DNA of 64,000 nucleotides from Pseudomonas viridiflava (lineage in GTDB: Bacteria > Pseudomonadota > Gammaproteobacteria > Pseudomonadales > Pseudomonadaceae). Numbering within the stretch: the first letter of the stretch is position 1; each line of letters begins with the position of its first letter. The translations under genes and the position numbers were made by a program. Of this stretch, positions 26,016-35,632 are shown in pieces. The notes under the pieces are model-generated. The model had not been told where the DNA came from, ran no database searches, and saw only the letters and a list, made by a program, of their open reading frames with translations. The stretch spans positions 62,001 through 126,000 of the forward strand of contig NZ_UTBG01000255.1 in assembly GCF_900580675.1 (NCBI RefSeq), given 5' to 3'.

Positions 26016-29000
26016 GTGCGGCTCAAGTGCATCAAACTGGCGGGGTTCAAATCCTTCGTCGACCCGACCACGGTGAACTTCCCCAGTAATATGGCGGCGG
26101 TGGTCGGGCCCAACGGTTGCGGCAAGTCGAACATTATCGACGCCGTACGCTGGGTGATGGGCGAGAGCTCGGCAAAGAACTTGCGCGGCGAGTCGATGAC
26201 CGATGTCATCTTCAACGGCTCCACCAGCCGCAAACCGGTGAGCCAGGCCAGCATCGAGCTGGTGTTCGACAACTCCGACGGCACCCTGATCGGCGAATAC
26301 GCGGCCTACGCGGAAATTTCGATTCGCCGCAAAGTCACGCGCGACAGCCAGAACAGTTACTTCCTCAACGGCACCAAGTGCCGTCGACGCGACATCACTG
26401 ACATCTTCCTCGGCACCGGCCTGGGCCCGCGCAGCTACTCGATCATCGAGCAGGGCATGATTTCCAAGCTGATCGAGGCCAAGCCCGAAGACCTGCGTAA
26501 CTTTATCGAGGAAGCGGCCGGCATCTCCAAGTACAAGGAGCGCCGCCGCGAGACCGAAAACCGTATCCGCCGAACCCACGAAAACCTGGCCCGCCTGACT
26601 GACCTGCGCGAAGAGCTGGAGCGGCAACTCGAACGCCTGCATCGCCAGGCCCAGGCTGCCGAGAAGTATCAGGAATACAAGGGCGAGGAGCGCCAGCTCA
26701 AGGCGCAACTCTCGGCCCTGCGCTGGCAGGCCCTGAACGATCAGGTCGGCCAGCGCGAAGCGATCATCGGCACCCAGGAAATCAGTTTCGAAGCCCTGGT
26801 GGCCGAACAGCGCAATGCCGACGCCAGCATTGAGCGCCTGCGCGACGGGCACCATGACCTGTCAGAGCGCTTCAATCTGGTGCAGGGGCGCTTCTATTCG
26901 GTGGGCGGCGACATTGCCCGGGTCGAGCAGAGTATCCAGCACGGCCAGCAGCGTTTGCGCCAGTTGCAGGATGACCTGAAAGAAGCCGAACGCGCGCGCC
27001 TGGAAACCGAATCGCACTTGGGCCATGACCGCACCTTGCTGCTGACCCTCGGCGAAGAGCTGGACATGCTCACCCCCGAGCAGGAACTCACCAGCGCCGC
27101 CGCCGAAGAAGCCGCCGCCGCCCTGGAAGAATCCGAAACCACCATGCACGGCTGGCAGGAGCAGTGGGACGCCTTCAACCTGCAGTCCGCCGAGCCGCGT
27201 CGCCAGGCTGAGGTGCAGCAGTCGCGCATCCAGCAGCTGGAAACCAGCATGGAACGCCTGGCCGAGCGCCAGCGCCGTCTGCAGGAAGAGCGCGTGTTGC
27301 TCGCCGCCGACCCGGAAGACGCGGCGATCATGGAACTCAGCGAGCAACTCGCCGAAAGCGAGATGACCCTGGAAGAGCTGGAAGCCAGCGAAGAACAGCA
27401 AGTGGAGCGCCTGGAGCAACTGCGCCAGCAACTGCAAACGGCAACCCAGGCACAGCAGCAGGCCCAGGGCGATTTGCAGCGGCTCAACGGCCGGTTGGCC
27501 TCCCTTGAGGCCCTGCAACAAGCCGCGCTGGACCCAGGCACCGGCACCGCCGAGTGGCTGCGTGACCAGCACTTGGCCGAGCGCCCGCGCCTGGCCGAAG
27601 GTTTGAAGGTGGAAGCGGGTTGGGAGCTGGCGGTGGAAACCGTGCTTGGCGCCGACCTGCAAGCGGTGCTGGTGGACGATTTTGGCGGCTTCGACCTGGC
27701 CGGTTTTGCCCAGGGCGATCTGCGTCTGCTCAGCCCGGCGGCCGATGGCACGCGGGTGCCGGGCAGTTTGCTGGACAAGGTCGAGGCGTCGATTGACCTG
27801 TCACCCTGGCTGGGCCAGGTCAAACCGGTCGAATCCCTTGAGCAGGCCTTGGCCCAGCGCGGCCAGCTGGGCGCCGGCGAAAGCCTGATCAGCCGCGATG
27901 GCTACTGGGTCGGACGGTACTTCTTGCGCGTGCGCCGCGCCAGTGAAGCGGAAAGTGGCGTGCTGGCCCGCGGCCAGGAAATCGTCAGCCTGAGCGCCGA
28001 GCGTGAAGAACGCGAAGCCACCCTGGAAAGCCTGGAAACCGAATTGCAGACCCTGCGCGCCACCCAGCGCCAGCAAGAGACCGGCCGCGAACACCTGCGA
28101 CGCCTGTTGCAGGACGAAGCGCGTCAGCAAGGCGAACTCAAGGCCCAGCTTTCGGCGAGCAAGGCCAAGGCCGAGCAACTGACCCTGCGCCGTACCCGGT
28201 TGGACGACGAAGTAGCCGAGATGGGCGAGCAGCGCGCCCTCGAGCACGAACAGATCGGCGAAGCGCGCCTGCAGCTGCAGGAAGCCCTCGACAGCATGGC
28301 GTTGGACACCGAGCAGCGCGAACTGCTGCTGGCCCAGCGCGACAGCCTGCGCGAGCGCCTCGACCGCGTACGCCAGGAAGCGCGGCAGCATAAAGACCAT
28401 GCGCACCAATTGGCGGTGCGCCTGGGCTCGCTCAGGGCCCAGCACAATTCCACCGCGCAGGCCCTTGAGCGCCTGGAGATGCAGTCCGAACGCCTGACCG
28501 AAAAGCGCGAGCAACTGAGCCTGAACCTGGAGGAGGGCGAGGCCCCTCTGGAAGAGTTGCGGCTCAAGCTCGAGGAACTGCTCGACAAGCGCATGACCGT
28601 CGACGAAGAACTCAAGACCGCACAGATCGCCCTGGAAGACGCCGACCGCGAGCTGCGTGATGCGGAAAAACGCCGGACCCAGGCCGAGCAGCAATCCCAG
28701 CTGATCCGCGGCCAGCTCGAACAACAGCGCATGGAATGGCAAGCCCTGACCGTGCGCCGCAAGACCCTGCAGGACCAGTTGCTGGAAGACGGCTACGACC
28801 TGCACGGCGTGCTCAATACCTTGACCGCCGAAGCCAACGAAAAAGACGCCGAAGAAGAACTTGAGCGGATTGCCGCACGTATCCAGCGGCTCGGCGCGAT
28901 CAACCTCGCGGCCATCGATGAATACCAGCAGCAGTCCGAGCGTAAACGTTACCTGGATGCGCAGAACGCCGACTTGGTCGAAGCCCTGGACACCCTGGAA

Positions 29001-29504
29001 AACGTGATCCGCAAGATCGACAAGGAAACCCGTAATCGTTTCAAAGATACCTTTGATCAGATTAATGGCGGTTTACAGGCGTTATTCCCGAAAGTTTTCG
29101 GTGGCGGCAGCGCTTACTTGGAACTGACGGGCGAAGATCTACTCGATACAGGGGTGACGATCATGGCGCGGCCTCCGGGGAAGAAGAACAGCACCATTCA
29201 TTTGTTGTCCGGCGGCGAGAAAGCCCTGACTGCATTGGCCCTGGTATTTGCCATCTTCAAGTTGAACCCTGCGCCGTTTTGCATGCTCGACGAAGTTGAC
29301 GCCCCGCTGGATGACGCTAACGTTGGACGCTATGCGCGACTGGTTAAAGAGATGTCGCAGACCGTGCAGTTCATCTATATCACCCACAACAAGATCGCTA
29401 TGGAAATGGCCGATCAGTTGATGGGTGTCACGATGCACGAGCCGGGCTGTTCGCGATTGGTGGCGGTGGATGTCGAAGAAGCGATGGCGATGGTGGAATC
29501 CTGA
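26016..29504 (+). CDS. smc: Chromosome segregation protein SMC
   Basis: A 1162-residue ATPase of chromosome condensation. The N-terminal Walker A reads GPNGCGKSN, two long coiled-coil arms (about 170-500 and 660-1000, rich in Glu, Arg, Gln and Leu) flank a hinge (about 515-645), and the C-terminal head has LLSGGEKALTALAL and the Walker B FCMLDEVDAPLDD. It forms a homodimer ring. GTG at 26016 is the start, two bases after the upstream stop codon. The Q-rich arms fit the pseudomonad family. Confidence 0.97.
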   Translation: MRLKCIKLAGFKSFVDPTTVNFPSNMAAVVGPNGCGKSNIIDAVRWVMGESSAKNLRGESMTDVIFNGSTSRKPVSQASIELVFDNSDGTLIGEYAAYAEISIRRKVTRDSQNSYFLNGTKCRRRDITDIFLGTGLGPRSYSIIEQGMISKLIEAKPEDLRNFIEEAAGISKYKERRRETENRIRRTHENLARLTDLREELERQLERLHRQAQAAEKYQEYKGEERQLKAQLSALRWQALNDQVGQREAIIGTQEISFEALVAEQRNADASIERLRDGHHDLSERFNLVQGRFYSVGGDIARVEQSIQHGQQRLRQLQDDLKEAERARLETESHLGHDRTLLLTLGEELDMLTPEQELTSAAAEEAAAALEESETTMHGWQEQWDAFNLQSAEPRRQAEVQQSRIQQLETSMERLAERQRRLQEERVLLAADPEDAAIMELSEQLAESEMTLEELEASEEQQVERLEQLRQQLQTATQAQQQAQGDLQRLNGRLASLEALQQAALDPGTGTAEWLRDQHLAERPRLAEGLKVEAGWELAVETVLGADLQAVLVDDFGGFDLAGFAQGDLRLLSPAADGTRVPGSLLDKVEASIDLSPWLGQVKPVESLEQALAQRGQLGAGESLISRDGYWVGRYFLRVRRASEAESGVLARGQEIVSLSAEREEREATLESLETELQTLRATQRQQETGREHLRRLLQDEARQQGELKAQLSASKAKAEQLTLRRTRLDDEVAEMGEQRALEHEQIGEARLQLQEALDSMALDTEQRELLLAQRDSLRERLDRVRQEARQHKDHAHQLAVRLGSLRAQHNSTAQALERLEMQSERLTEKREQLSLNLEEGEAPLEELRLKLEELLDKRMTVDEELKTAQIALEDADRELRDAEKRRTQAEQQSQLIRGQLEQQRMEWQALTVRRKTLQDQLLEDGYDLHGVLNTLTAEANEKDAEEELERIAARIQRLGAINLAAIDEYQQQSERKRYLDAQNADLVEALDTLENVIRKIDKETRNRFKDTFDQINGGLQALFPKVFGGGSAYLELTGEDLLDTGVTIMARPPGKKNSTIHLLSGGEKALTALALVFAIFKLNPAPFCMLDEVDAPLDDANVGRYARLVKEMSQTVQFIYITHNKIAMEMADQLMGVTMHEPGCSRLVAVDVEEAMAMVES

Positions 29505-29763
29505 GCCGCGCGGTCAGAGAATTTTTTCAGTGCGATGTAAGGCGGTTTACCGGTCTGGCGAAAGTGGCAAATGGACATATTTGTTCAAGGCATTTTGACA
29601 GACGGTGTAAAGTTATCTTTGGTCGTGCTAGTTTAATGTCAAATTTTCGTATGCGTGGGCAAAACGTCAGTCAGAACATAGAGTTGGCGCCACGTTTTAA
29701 AGCGGTTTGCACGGTGCTAAACCCCTTATTTTTCAGCATTTTTTATTAGAGGCACGGGATTAC

Positions 29764-30630
29764 ATGGAAATCGGTCTGCGCGAGTGGCTGATCGTCATCG
29801 GCATCATTGTCATTGCCGGTATTCTTTTTGATGGCTGGCGCCGCATGCGCGGTGGCAAGGGCAAGCTCAAATTCCGTCTGGACCGCAACCTGTCCAACTT
29901 GCCCGACGACGACGGCAGCGCCGAGCTGCTGGGGCCGCCCCGTGTGCTCGACACCCATAAAGAGCCGCAGCTGGACGAGCACGACTTGCCGTCGATGAGC
30001 GCGCCGCTGCGTGAAGCCCGCGAGCCGTCCTCCAAGCGTGGCAAGCGCGGCAACGCCGGTGCTGCCGAGCCGCATCAGGGCGACCTGAACCTCGACGTCG
30101 ATGAAGGCCCGAGCTTCAGCAGCCGTGATGACGATTTCCCGGACGAAAACGTCGCCAAGACCGCTGCGCCGCGCCAATCCGTAAACGATCAGCCGGCCGC
30201 CGAAGAGGTCCTGGTGATCAGCGTGATCTGCCGCGACGCCGCCGGCTTCAAAGGCCCGGCGCTGTTGCAGAACATCCTCGAAAGCGGCCTGCGTTTTGGC
30301 GAGATGGATATTTTCCACCGTCACGAAAGCATGGCCGGTAACGGCGAAGTGCTGTTCTCCATGGCCAACGCGGTCAAGCCGGGCACCTTCGATCTGGACG
30401 ACATTGACCTGTTCAGCACCCCGGCAGTCAGTTTCTTCCTCGGCCTGCCAGGCCCGCGTCACCCGAAACAAGCGTTCGACGTGATGGTGGCCGCAGCCCG
30501 CAAGCTGTCCCAGGAACTGAACGGCGAACTCAAGGACGATCAACGCAGCGTCCTGACCGCCCAGACCATCGAACACTACCGTCAGCGCATCGTCGAGTTC
30601 GAGCGTCGCGCCCTGACACAAAAACGCTGA
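29764..30630 (+). CDS. zipA: Cell division protein ZipA
   Basis: A 288-residue protein that anchors FtsZ to the inner membrane. The N-terminal membrane segment (about 4-22, EWLIVIGIIVIAGILFDGW) is followed by a charged, low-complexity linker (about 25-145) and the ZipA C-terminal FtsZ-binding domain (about 150-285, containing ISVICRDAAGFKG). The ATG at 29764 starts the membrane segment. The AT-rich 259-base gap after smc probably holds its own promoter, which could not be pinned down. Confidence 0.95.
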   Translation: MEIGLREWLIVIGIIVIAGILFDGWRRMRGGKGKLKFRLDRNLSNLPDDDGSAELLGPPRVLDTHKEPQLDEHDLPSMSAPLREAREPSSKRGKRGNAGAAEPHQGDLNLDVDEGPSFSSRDDDFPDENVAKTAAPRQSVNDQPAAEEVLVISVICRDAAGFKGPALLQNILESGLRFGEMDIFHRHESMAGNGEVLFSMANAVKPGTFDLDDIDLFSTPAVSFFLGLPGPRHPKQAFDVMVAAARKLSQELNGELKDDQRSVLTAQTIEHYRQRIVEFERRALTQKR

Positions 30631-30676
30631 GGATTGGTCTTCAGCGTTGTCAGTAGAATAAGCGCACTAACATATT

Positions 30677-30698
30677 GAGCAGCTTCGGCTGCTCTTTT
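30677..30698 (+). terminator. Short UUCG hairpin between zipA and ligA
   Basis: GAGCAGC / GCTGCTC with a TTCG tetraloop is followed by TTTTGCTTT. It looks like a modest intrinsic terminator or attenuator 23 bases upstream of the ligA start, so ligA may depend partly on read-through from zipA. Confidence 0.6.
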
Positions 30699-30717
30699 GC
30701 TTTCTGAGAGAACACCC

Positions 30718-33084
30718 ATGACCGCCGCCCACACCCGCATCCTCGAACTGCGCGCTGAACTGGATCAGCACAACTACCGCTACCACGTGCTCGACGAACC
30801 GAGCATTCCGGACGCCGAGTACGACCGGCTGTTCCACGAGCTCAAGGCCCTGGAAGCCGAGCACCCGGACCTGGTAACGCGTGATTCACCGACGCAGCGG
30901 GTCGGCAGTGCGGCGTTGTCGGCGTTCACGCAGGTCAAGCACGAAATTCCGATGCTCAGCCTGGGCAATGCCTTCGATGAAAGCACCATGCTCGAGTTCG
31001 ATCGCCGGGTCACCGAAGGCCTCGACCTGCCGGTGGGCGATCTGTTCGGCGGCGGCGCGGCGGTGGAATACAGCTGCGAACCCAAGCTGGACGGCCTGGC
31101 GGTCAGCCTGCTGTACCAGGACGGCGAGCTGGTGCGCGGCGCCACCCGTGGCGACGGCACCACGGGCGAAGACATCAGCGTCAACGTGCGTACGGTGCGC
31201 AATATCCCGCTGAAACTGCACGGCACGGGTTGGCCGGCGACCCTGGAAGTGCGCGGCGAAGTCTTCATGTCCAAGGCCGGTTTCGAGCGCCTCAACGCCT
31301 CGCAGCTGGAAGTCGGTGGCAAGACCTTCGCCAACCCGCGCAATGCCGCGGCCGGCAGCCTGCGCCAGCTGGATTCGAAAATCACCGCCAGCCGCCCGCT
31401 GGAATTCTGCTGCTACGGTATCGGCCAGGTGACGGCGGATATCAGCGACACCCATATCGGCAACCTCAAACAGTTGCAGAAGTGGGGCATGCCGATCAGC
31501 CATGAGCTGAAGCTGGCCAAGGGCATTCAGGAATGCCTGGACTACTATCGCGACATCGGCGAGCGGCGTAACAGCCTCGGCTACGAAATCGACGGCGTGG
31601 TGTTCAAGGTCAACAGCATTGCCTCCCAGCGTGAACTGGGCTTCCGCGCCCGCGAACCGCGCTGGGCCATCGCGCACAAATTCCCGGCCATGGAAGAGCT
31701 GACCGAACTGCTCGACGTGGAATTCCAGGTCGGCCGTACCGGCGCCGTAACCCCGGTTGCACGCTTGAAACCGGTCAAGGTCGCGGGCGTCACCGTGTCC
31801 AACGCGACCCTGCACAACATGGACGAAGTCGCGCGCCTGGGGCTGATGATCGGCGATACCGTGATCATCCGTCGCGCCGGTGACGTGATCCCGCAAGTGG
31901 TCTCGGTGGTGCCCGAACGCCGCCCGGAAAACGCCCGCGCGGTGCAGATCCCCGAGAGCTGCCCGGTGTGCGGCTCGCAGGTGGAGCGCACGCAACTGGT
32001 CAAGCGCAGCAAGGGCAAGGAAACCGTCAGCGAAGGCGCGGTGTACCGCTGCGTCGGGCGCCTGGCGTGTGGGGCGCAGCTCAAGCAGGCGATCATCCAC
32101 TTCGTCTCGCGCCGCGCCATGGACATCGACGGCCTGGGCGACAAGACCATCGAGCAGTTGGTGGACGAAAAACTCATCGGTTCGCCGGCCGACCTTTACA
32201 AGCTCAAGTATGAGCAGGTTATCGACCTCGAAGGTTTTGCCGATATTTCCAGCAAGAAGCTGATTACCTCCATTGAAAACAGCAAGTCGCCGACCCTGGC
32301 GCGGTTTATCTATGCCCTGGGTATTCCCGATGTGGGCGAGGAGACCGCCAAGGTGCTGGCGCGCTCGCTGGCCTCCCTGGAGCGGGTGCAGAAGGCCCTG
32401 CCGGAAGTGCTGACGTACCTGCCGGACGTGGGCCTGGAAGTGGCGCACGAGATCCACAGCTTCTTTGAAGACAGCCACAACCAGGACGTGATCGGCGCGC
32501 TGCTGTCGCCGGAGGAGTGCGGCCTGCAGTTGCAGGACCAGGGTGAACTGAGTGCCGAGTTCGCCGCCAGCACCACCCTCGGCGGTTTGCTCGACAAGCT
32601 GCACGTGCCGAGTGTCGGCCCGGGCGCCGCGCAGAAACTCGCGGACAAGTTCGGCAGCCTCGAAGGCGTGATCAAGGCCGACTGGCTCGACATGCGCCAG
32701 GCGTTGCCCGAGAAGCAAGCCAAGGCTGTGCGTGACTTCTTCGATAACGCCGACAACGCCAACCGTGCCCTGGCCATCGAGCAGCAGCTCAAGGACTTCG
32801 GCATGCACTGGCAGAGCGAAAAGAAGGTCGTCGAAGGCTTGCCCGAAGCGGGCCATACCTGGGTGCTCACCGGCTCCCTGGAGCTGATGAGCCGCGACGT
32901 GGCCAAGGACAAACTCGAAAGCCTGGGCGCCAAGGTGGCGGGTTCGGTGTCGGCGAAAACCCATTGCGTGGTGGCCGGGCCGGGTGCCGGTTCCAAACTG
33001 GCCAAGGCCAGCGAGTTGGGCCTGAAAGTGCTGGATGAAGAGGCGTTCGTCGCCTTCCTGGCCGCGCACAACATTACGGTCTGA
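30718..33084 (+). CDS. ligA: NAD-dependent DNA ligase
   Basis: A 788-residue ligase that seals nicks in replication and repair. Order of domains: Ia/adenylation with the nucleotidyl lysine in CEPKLDGLAV (about residue 123), the OB fold, a four-Cys zinc finger (CPVCGSQ ... YRCVGRLAC, about 418-450), helix-hairpin-helix repeats (about 480-640) and a BRCT domain (about 705-788). It is slightly longer than E. coli LigA, as in other pseudomonads. ATG at 30718 follows GAGAGAAC. Confidence 0.97.
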   Translation: MTAAHTRILELRAELDQHNYRYHVLDEPSIPDAEYDRLFHELKALEAEHPDLVTRDSPTQRVGSAALSAFTQVKHEIPMLSLGNAFDESTMLEFDRRVTEGLDLPVGDLFGGGAAVEYSCEPKLDGLAVSLLYQDGELVRGATRGDGTTGEDISVNVRTVRNIPLKLHGTGWPATLEVRGEVFMSKAGFERLNASQLEVGGKTFANPRNAAAGSLRQLDSKITASRPLEFCCYGIGQVTADISDTHIGNLKQLQKWGMPISHELKLAKGIQECLDYYRDIGERRNSLGYEIDGVVFKVNSIASQRELGFRAREPRWAIAHKFPAMEELTELLDVEFQVGRTGAVTPVARLKPVKVAGVTVSNATLHNMDEVARLGLMIGDTVIIRRAGDVIPQVVSVVPERRPENARAVQIPESCPVCGSQVERTQLVKRSKGKETVSEGAVYRCVGRLACGAQLKQAIIHFVSRRAMDIDGLGDKTIEQLVDEKLIGSPADLYKLKYEQVIDLEGFADISSKKLITSIENSKSPTLARFIYALGIPDVGEETAKVLARSLASLERVQKALPEVLTYLPDVGLEVAHEIHSFFEDSHNQDVIGALLSPEECGLQLQDQGELSAEFAASTTLGGLLDKLHVPSVGPGAAQKLADKFGSLEGVIKADWLDMRQALPEKQAKAVRDFFDNADNANRALAIEQQLKDFGMHWQSEKKVVEGLPEAGHTWVLTGSLELMSRDVAKDKLESLGAKVAGSVSAKTHCVVAGPGAGSKLAKASELGLKVLDEEAFVAFLAAHNITV

Positions 33085-33158
33085 CGCGCTGCCGCAAGAA
33101 AGTGGAACGAACTTAAATCCCAAATGATCTAGTCTTGGTCACCCAGGGAGAGATCGCC

Positions 33159-34322
33159 ATGTTCCGCTACTTCGAGCAACTCAGTTCGCGCATCGCCGCA
33201 CCGTTCATGGCAGGTTCATCTCGCGACAGCAAGGTGTGGCAATGCCGTTGCGGGCAGTCGCTGTTCTTTCGCAACAGCCAGTGCCTGGCCTGCCAGGCAC
33301 TGCTGGGCTATCAGCCGCAACAGAGCCGCTTATCGTCCCTGCAGCCCGGGCCTGTGGTCGATACCTGGCTGCAAGACGACAACCTCGACGCCGGCGCCTT
33401 CCGCCGCTGCGCCAACCTCGACACCCCAGCGGCGTGCAACTGGCTGATCCCGGCCCACAGCACCGAGCCACTGTGCGTCGCCTGCAGCCTTAACCGCACG
33501 ATTCCTGACCTGTCCATTCCGGAAAACCCCGAGCGTTGGCGCAAGGTCGAGACGGCCAAGCGCCGGCTGGTCGCGCAGTTGATCAGCCTGGGCTTGCAAG
33601 TGGTGCCCAAAAGCGAGAACGAGGAAACCGGCCTCGCCTTCGACTTCGTCGGCATCGACCTGGAGGGCAATGCGCCCACTACCGGTCACGCCAATGGCCT
33701 GATCACCCTGGATGTCAAGGAAGCCGATGACGCGCATCGTGAGAAAGTCCGTGTGCAGATGCGCGAACCGTACCGCACCTTGCTCGGCCATTTTCGCCAT
33801 GAGGTTGGCCATTACTACTGGGACCGCCTGATCGCCGACAGCCACTGGCTAGAACCTTTTCGCCTCCTGTTCGGCGACGAACGCGCCAGTTATGCCGACG
33901 CCCTCGACTACCACTACCAGAATGGCCCGCGCCCTGACTGGCAGCAGACCTGCGTCAGCGCCTACGCCACCATGCATCCCTGGGAGGACTGGGCCGAAAC
34001 CTGGGCCCACTACCTGCACATGATGGACGCCGTCGACACCGCACTGGGTTTCGGCATGAGCGCCCGCGGTATCGACCTGGATTACGCGCCGTTCCCGCTT
34101 ACCACCCTCTACGACCCCGAGCACCCCGGCGGCCCGGCATTCCTGTCGTTCGTCAACGCCTGGATCGAACTGGCCGGCATGCTCAACGAACTGTCGCGCA
34201 GCATGGGCCAGCCGGATTTCTATCCTTTTGTGCTGCCCCCTGCGGTAATCGCCAAACTGCACTTCATCCACCTGGTGATCCAGGAGGAGGGCGGCCGTGC
34301 CGACGAGGCGGTGATTTTGTAG
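33159..34322 (+). CDS. Zinc-ribbon putative zinc metallopeptidase
   Basis: A 387-residue protein. The N-terminus carries a zinc-ribbon (CRCGQSLFFRNSQCLACQALLGY, about 27-50) and later Cys residues (CANL, CNWL, CVAC). The centre has a zincin motif HFRHEVGHYYWDR (HEVGH, about residue 219), followed by a downstream acidic WEDWAETWAHYLHM helix that can supply the third ligand. This fits the family of putative zinc-binding metallopeptidases with an N-terminal zinc ribbon. Its substrate is unknown. ATG at 33159 is chosen because GGGAGAG lies just upstream; an upstream in-frame start is possible. Confidence 0.8.
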   Translation: MFRYFEQLSSRIAAPFMAGSSRDSKVWQCRCGQSLFFRNSQCLACQALLGYQPQQSRLSSLQPGPVVDTWLQDDNLDAGAFRRCANLDTPAACNWLIPAHSTEPLCVACSLNRTIPDLSIPENPERWRKVETAKRRLVAQLISLGLQVVPKSENEETGLAFDFVGIDLEGNAPTTGHANGLITLDVKEADDAHREKVRVQMREPYRTLLGHFRHEVGHYYWDRLIADSHWLEPFRLLFGDERASYADALDYHYQNGPRPDWQQTCVSAYATMHPWEDWAETWAHYLHMMDAVDTALGFGMSARGIDLDYAPFPLTTLYDPEHPGGPAFLSFVNAWIELAGMLNELSRSMGQPDFYPFVLPPAVIAKLHFIHLVIQEEGGRADEAVIL

Positions 34323-34370
34323 CGGTACAAGTGCTTGAGCCGCATCATATTTTTAATCCGGCGTGAATGG

Positions 34371-34398
34371 TTGTAACTTCCGATGAGATCGGTACAAT
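34371..34398 (+). promoter_or_regulatory. Promoter of the SRP RNA gene
   Basis: TTGTAA and TACAAT are separated by 16 bases and lead to a start near 34405. The 5' end of the transcript would then begin with the hairpin GCTTGCC-GAGA-GGCAAGC (34405-34422). Confidence 0.65.
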
Positions 34399-34430
34399 GG
34401 CCCCGCTTGCCGAGAGGCAAGCGTCGTTAT

Positions 34431-34540
34431 GGTGACCCCATCGGTCCCCCCGCAACGATTACCCGTGAACCTGGTCAGAGCCGGAAGGCAGCAGCCACAG
34501 CGGGAACATTGTGTGCCGGGGTGTGGCTGGTGGGGTTGCC
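34431..34540 (+). ncRNA. ffs: 4.5S RNA of the signal recognition particle
   Basis: The conserved SRP domain IV is present: GGTCAGAGCCGGAAGGCAGC with the GGAA tetraloop and the asymmetric loop, and the returning strand GTGTGCCGGGGTGTGGCTGG. The 5' GGTGACCCCA pairs with the 3' TGGGGTTGCC to close a long hairpin, and pairing continues outward (CGTTAT with ATAACG). Ends are approximate. The RNA binds Ffh and directs nascent membrane proteins to FtsY. Confidence 0.95.
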
Positions 34541-34554
34541 TCCATAACGCTCTT

Positions 34555-34816
34555 CCTGATTGATGCTTAACGGTTTCTCACCCTTTACCACGCTGTGGTG
34601 CAAGGAGTGATACGTCCGTGTTGACCCTCCCGTCCTATCTTTTGCTTTCCTGCCACTCGGTCTACTGATTCCGAATCGCGGTGTCGGATGTCATTCGCCC
34701 GTTGTTTTGATTCTTTTGGATGTCGTCGCATGACGTAGCCGATTCATTCGTAACGTCTGCATTTCCAGCGGCGTGCGTTTGATACTAGGCCATACAATCA
34801 AGTCCGCTGAGCGGTA
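34555..34816. other. Intergenic region after SRP RNA
   Basis: These 262 bases contain no convincing gene or terminator. Codon structure and GC content drop relative to the core genes. It marks the left edge of a block of poorly conserved genes that runs to dnaX. Confidence 0.35.
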
Positions 34817-35374
34817 TTACGGCCGGTAAAGCGGGAACGCTTCCATTAGCGGTGGTATCTCCTGGCCCAACTGTGCCGCGCTTTCAGAGGGGTTACTCGG
34901 TTTCGGAATGTTCCGGGCGAAGTGAAAGATGATGGTCTGTCCGGTGGTGCCGTCCTTGTAATACTTGAAATAGCTGATCTCCGAGAATGCCCCGTCTTTT
35001 CGCAGTGAAGTGGGATAAAACATCATCGCGTAATCGATCCCGGTTCTATTGTCGGTCAGCAGGACTGCCGGCATGTTGGGGTTTTCCTGCTGATGCAACT
35101 GGATGGCGCGTTTGGCGAGATCGAGGGGCTTGAAGCGGTTCATCTCGCGAGGCACGACGGTAAAGTCGACCATTTCATTCCAGGCATCCATGCTTTCCTC
35201 AGCAGGGAAATACTCCCACAAGCCCGGCTTTTGGAATTTCAGGACGAACGTCTTACCGCCGAACATCACCGTTTTGGTCTCGGCGATTGACGGACTGGAC
35301 ATGTCGGAGGTAAGCGGCGTGGCGCAGCCATAGAGCAGGAAGAAGGCGGATAACATAAGCAATGTGGCTTTCAT
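34817..35374 (-). CDS. Hypothetical lipoprotein
   Basis: A 185-residue protein not recognised as a known family. It has a lipoprotein signal peptide with lipobox LLYGC (Cys about 17). The mature part is a mixed alpha/beta sequence with LKFQKPGLWEYFPAEES and FKYYKDGTTGQTIIFHFARN, reminiscent of compact beta folds. AAGGA precedes the ATG. It lies on the opposite strand from, and next to, two muramidase genes, so an immunity or envelope-protective role is possible but unproven. Confidence 0.7.
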   Translation of the reverse strand: MKATLLMLSAFFLLYGCATPLTSDMSSPSIAETKTVMFGGKTFVLKFQKPGLWEYFPAEESMDAWNEMVDFTVVPREMNRFKPLDLAKRAIQLHQQENPNMPAVLLTDNRTGIDYAMMFYPTSLRKDGAFSEISYFKYYKDGTTGQTIIFHFARNIPKPSNPSESAAQLGQEIPPLMEAFPLYRP

Positions 35375-35395
35375 TTCAATCCTTGAAAAGGTGCG

Positions 35396-35530
35396 TCAGT
35401 GTATTTTGCGCGAGTAACAGTAGCCCAACGCATCACTGAATACTTTCTTTTCGGGATCGAAAGCGAGTTGGCAGTGGGCAATTACTTCTTCACTCCCCAC
35501 ATCCTGGAAGACCTCGGCTGGACAATTCCA
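35396..35530 (-). pseudogene. Possible 3' remnant of a coding sequence
   Basis: On the minus strand 45 codons read as plausible protein (about CPAEVFQDVGSEEVIAHCQL ending in CYSRKIH) and stop at 35396, 21 bases before the lipoprotein start. There is no suitable start: a TAG lies a few codons upstream. An ATG at about 35552 is in another frame. It may be a truncated or frameshifted gene that once headed the lipoprotein operon. It may also be chance. Confidence 0.35.
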
Positions 35531-35632
35531 GGCTGCCTGCTAGCTTGATTCATGTGCGTTTTTAAAAAATGACCGTTGTGCTGGAGTAGTGAAGAAGTGA
35601 TGGCACTCAAGTCCTCAACAGGGATGATTGCC

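Noticed and set aside
30697..30717. Upstream in-frame start for ligA
   Set aside because: It lies at the hairpin before ligA and has no ribosome binding site. The ATG at 30718 follows GAGAGAAC and fits the family N-terminus.
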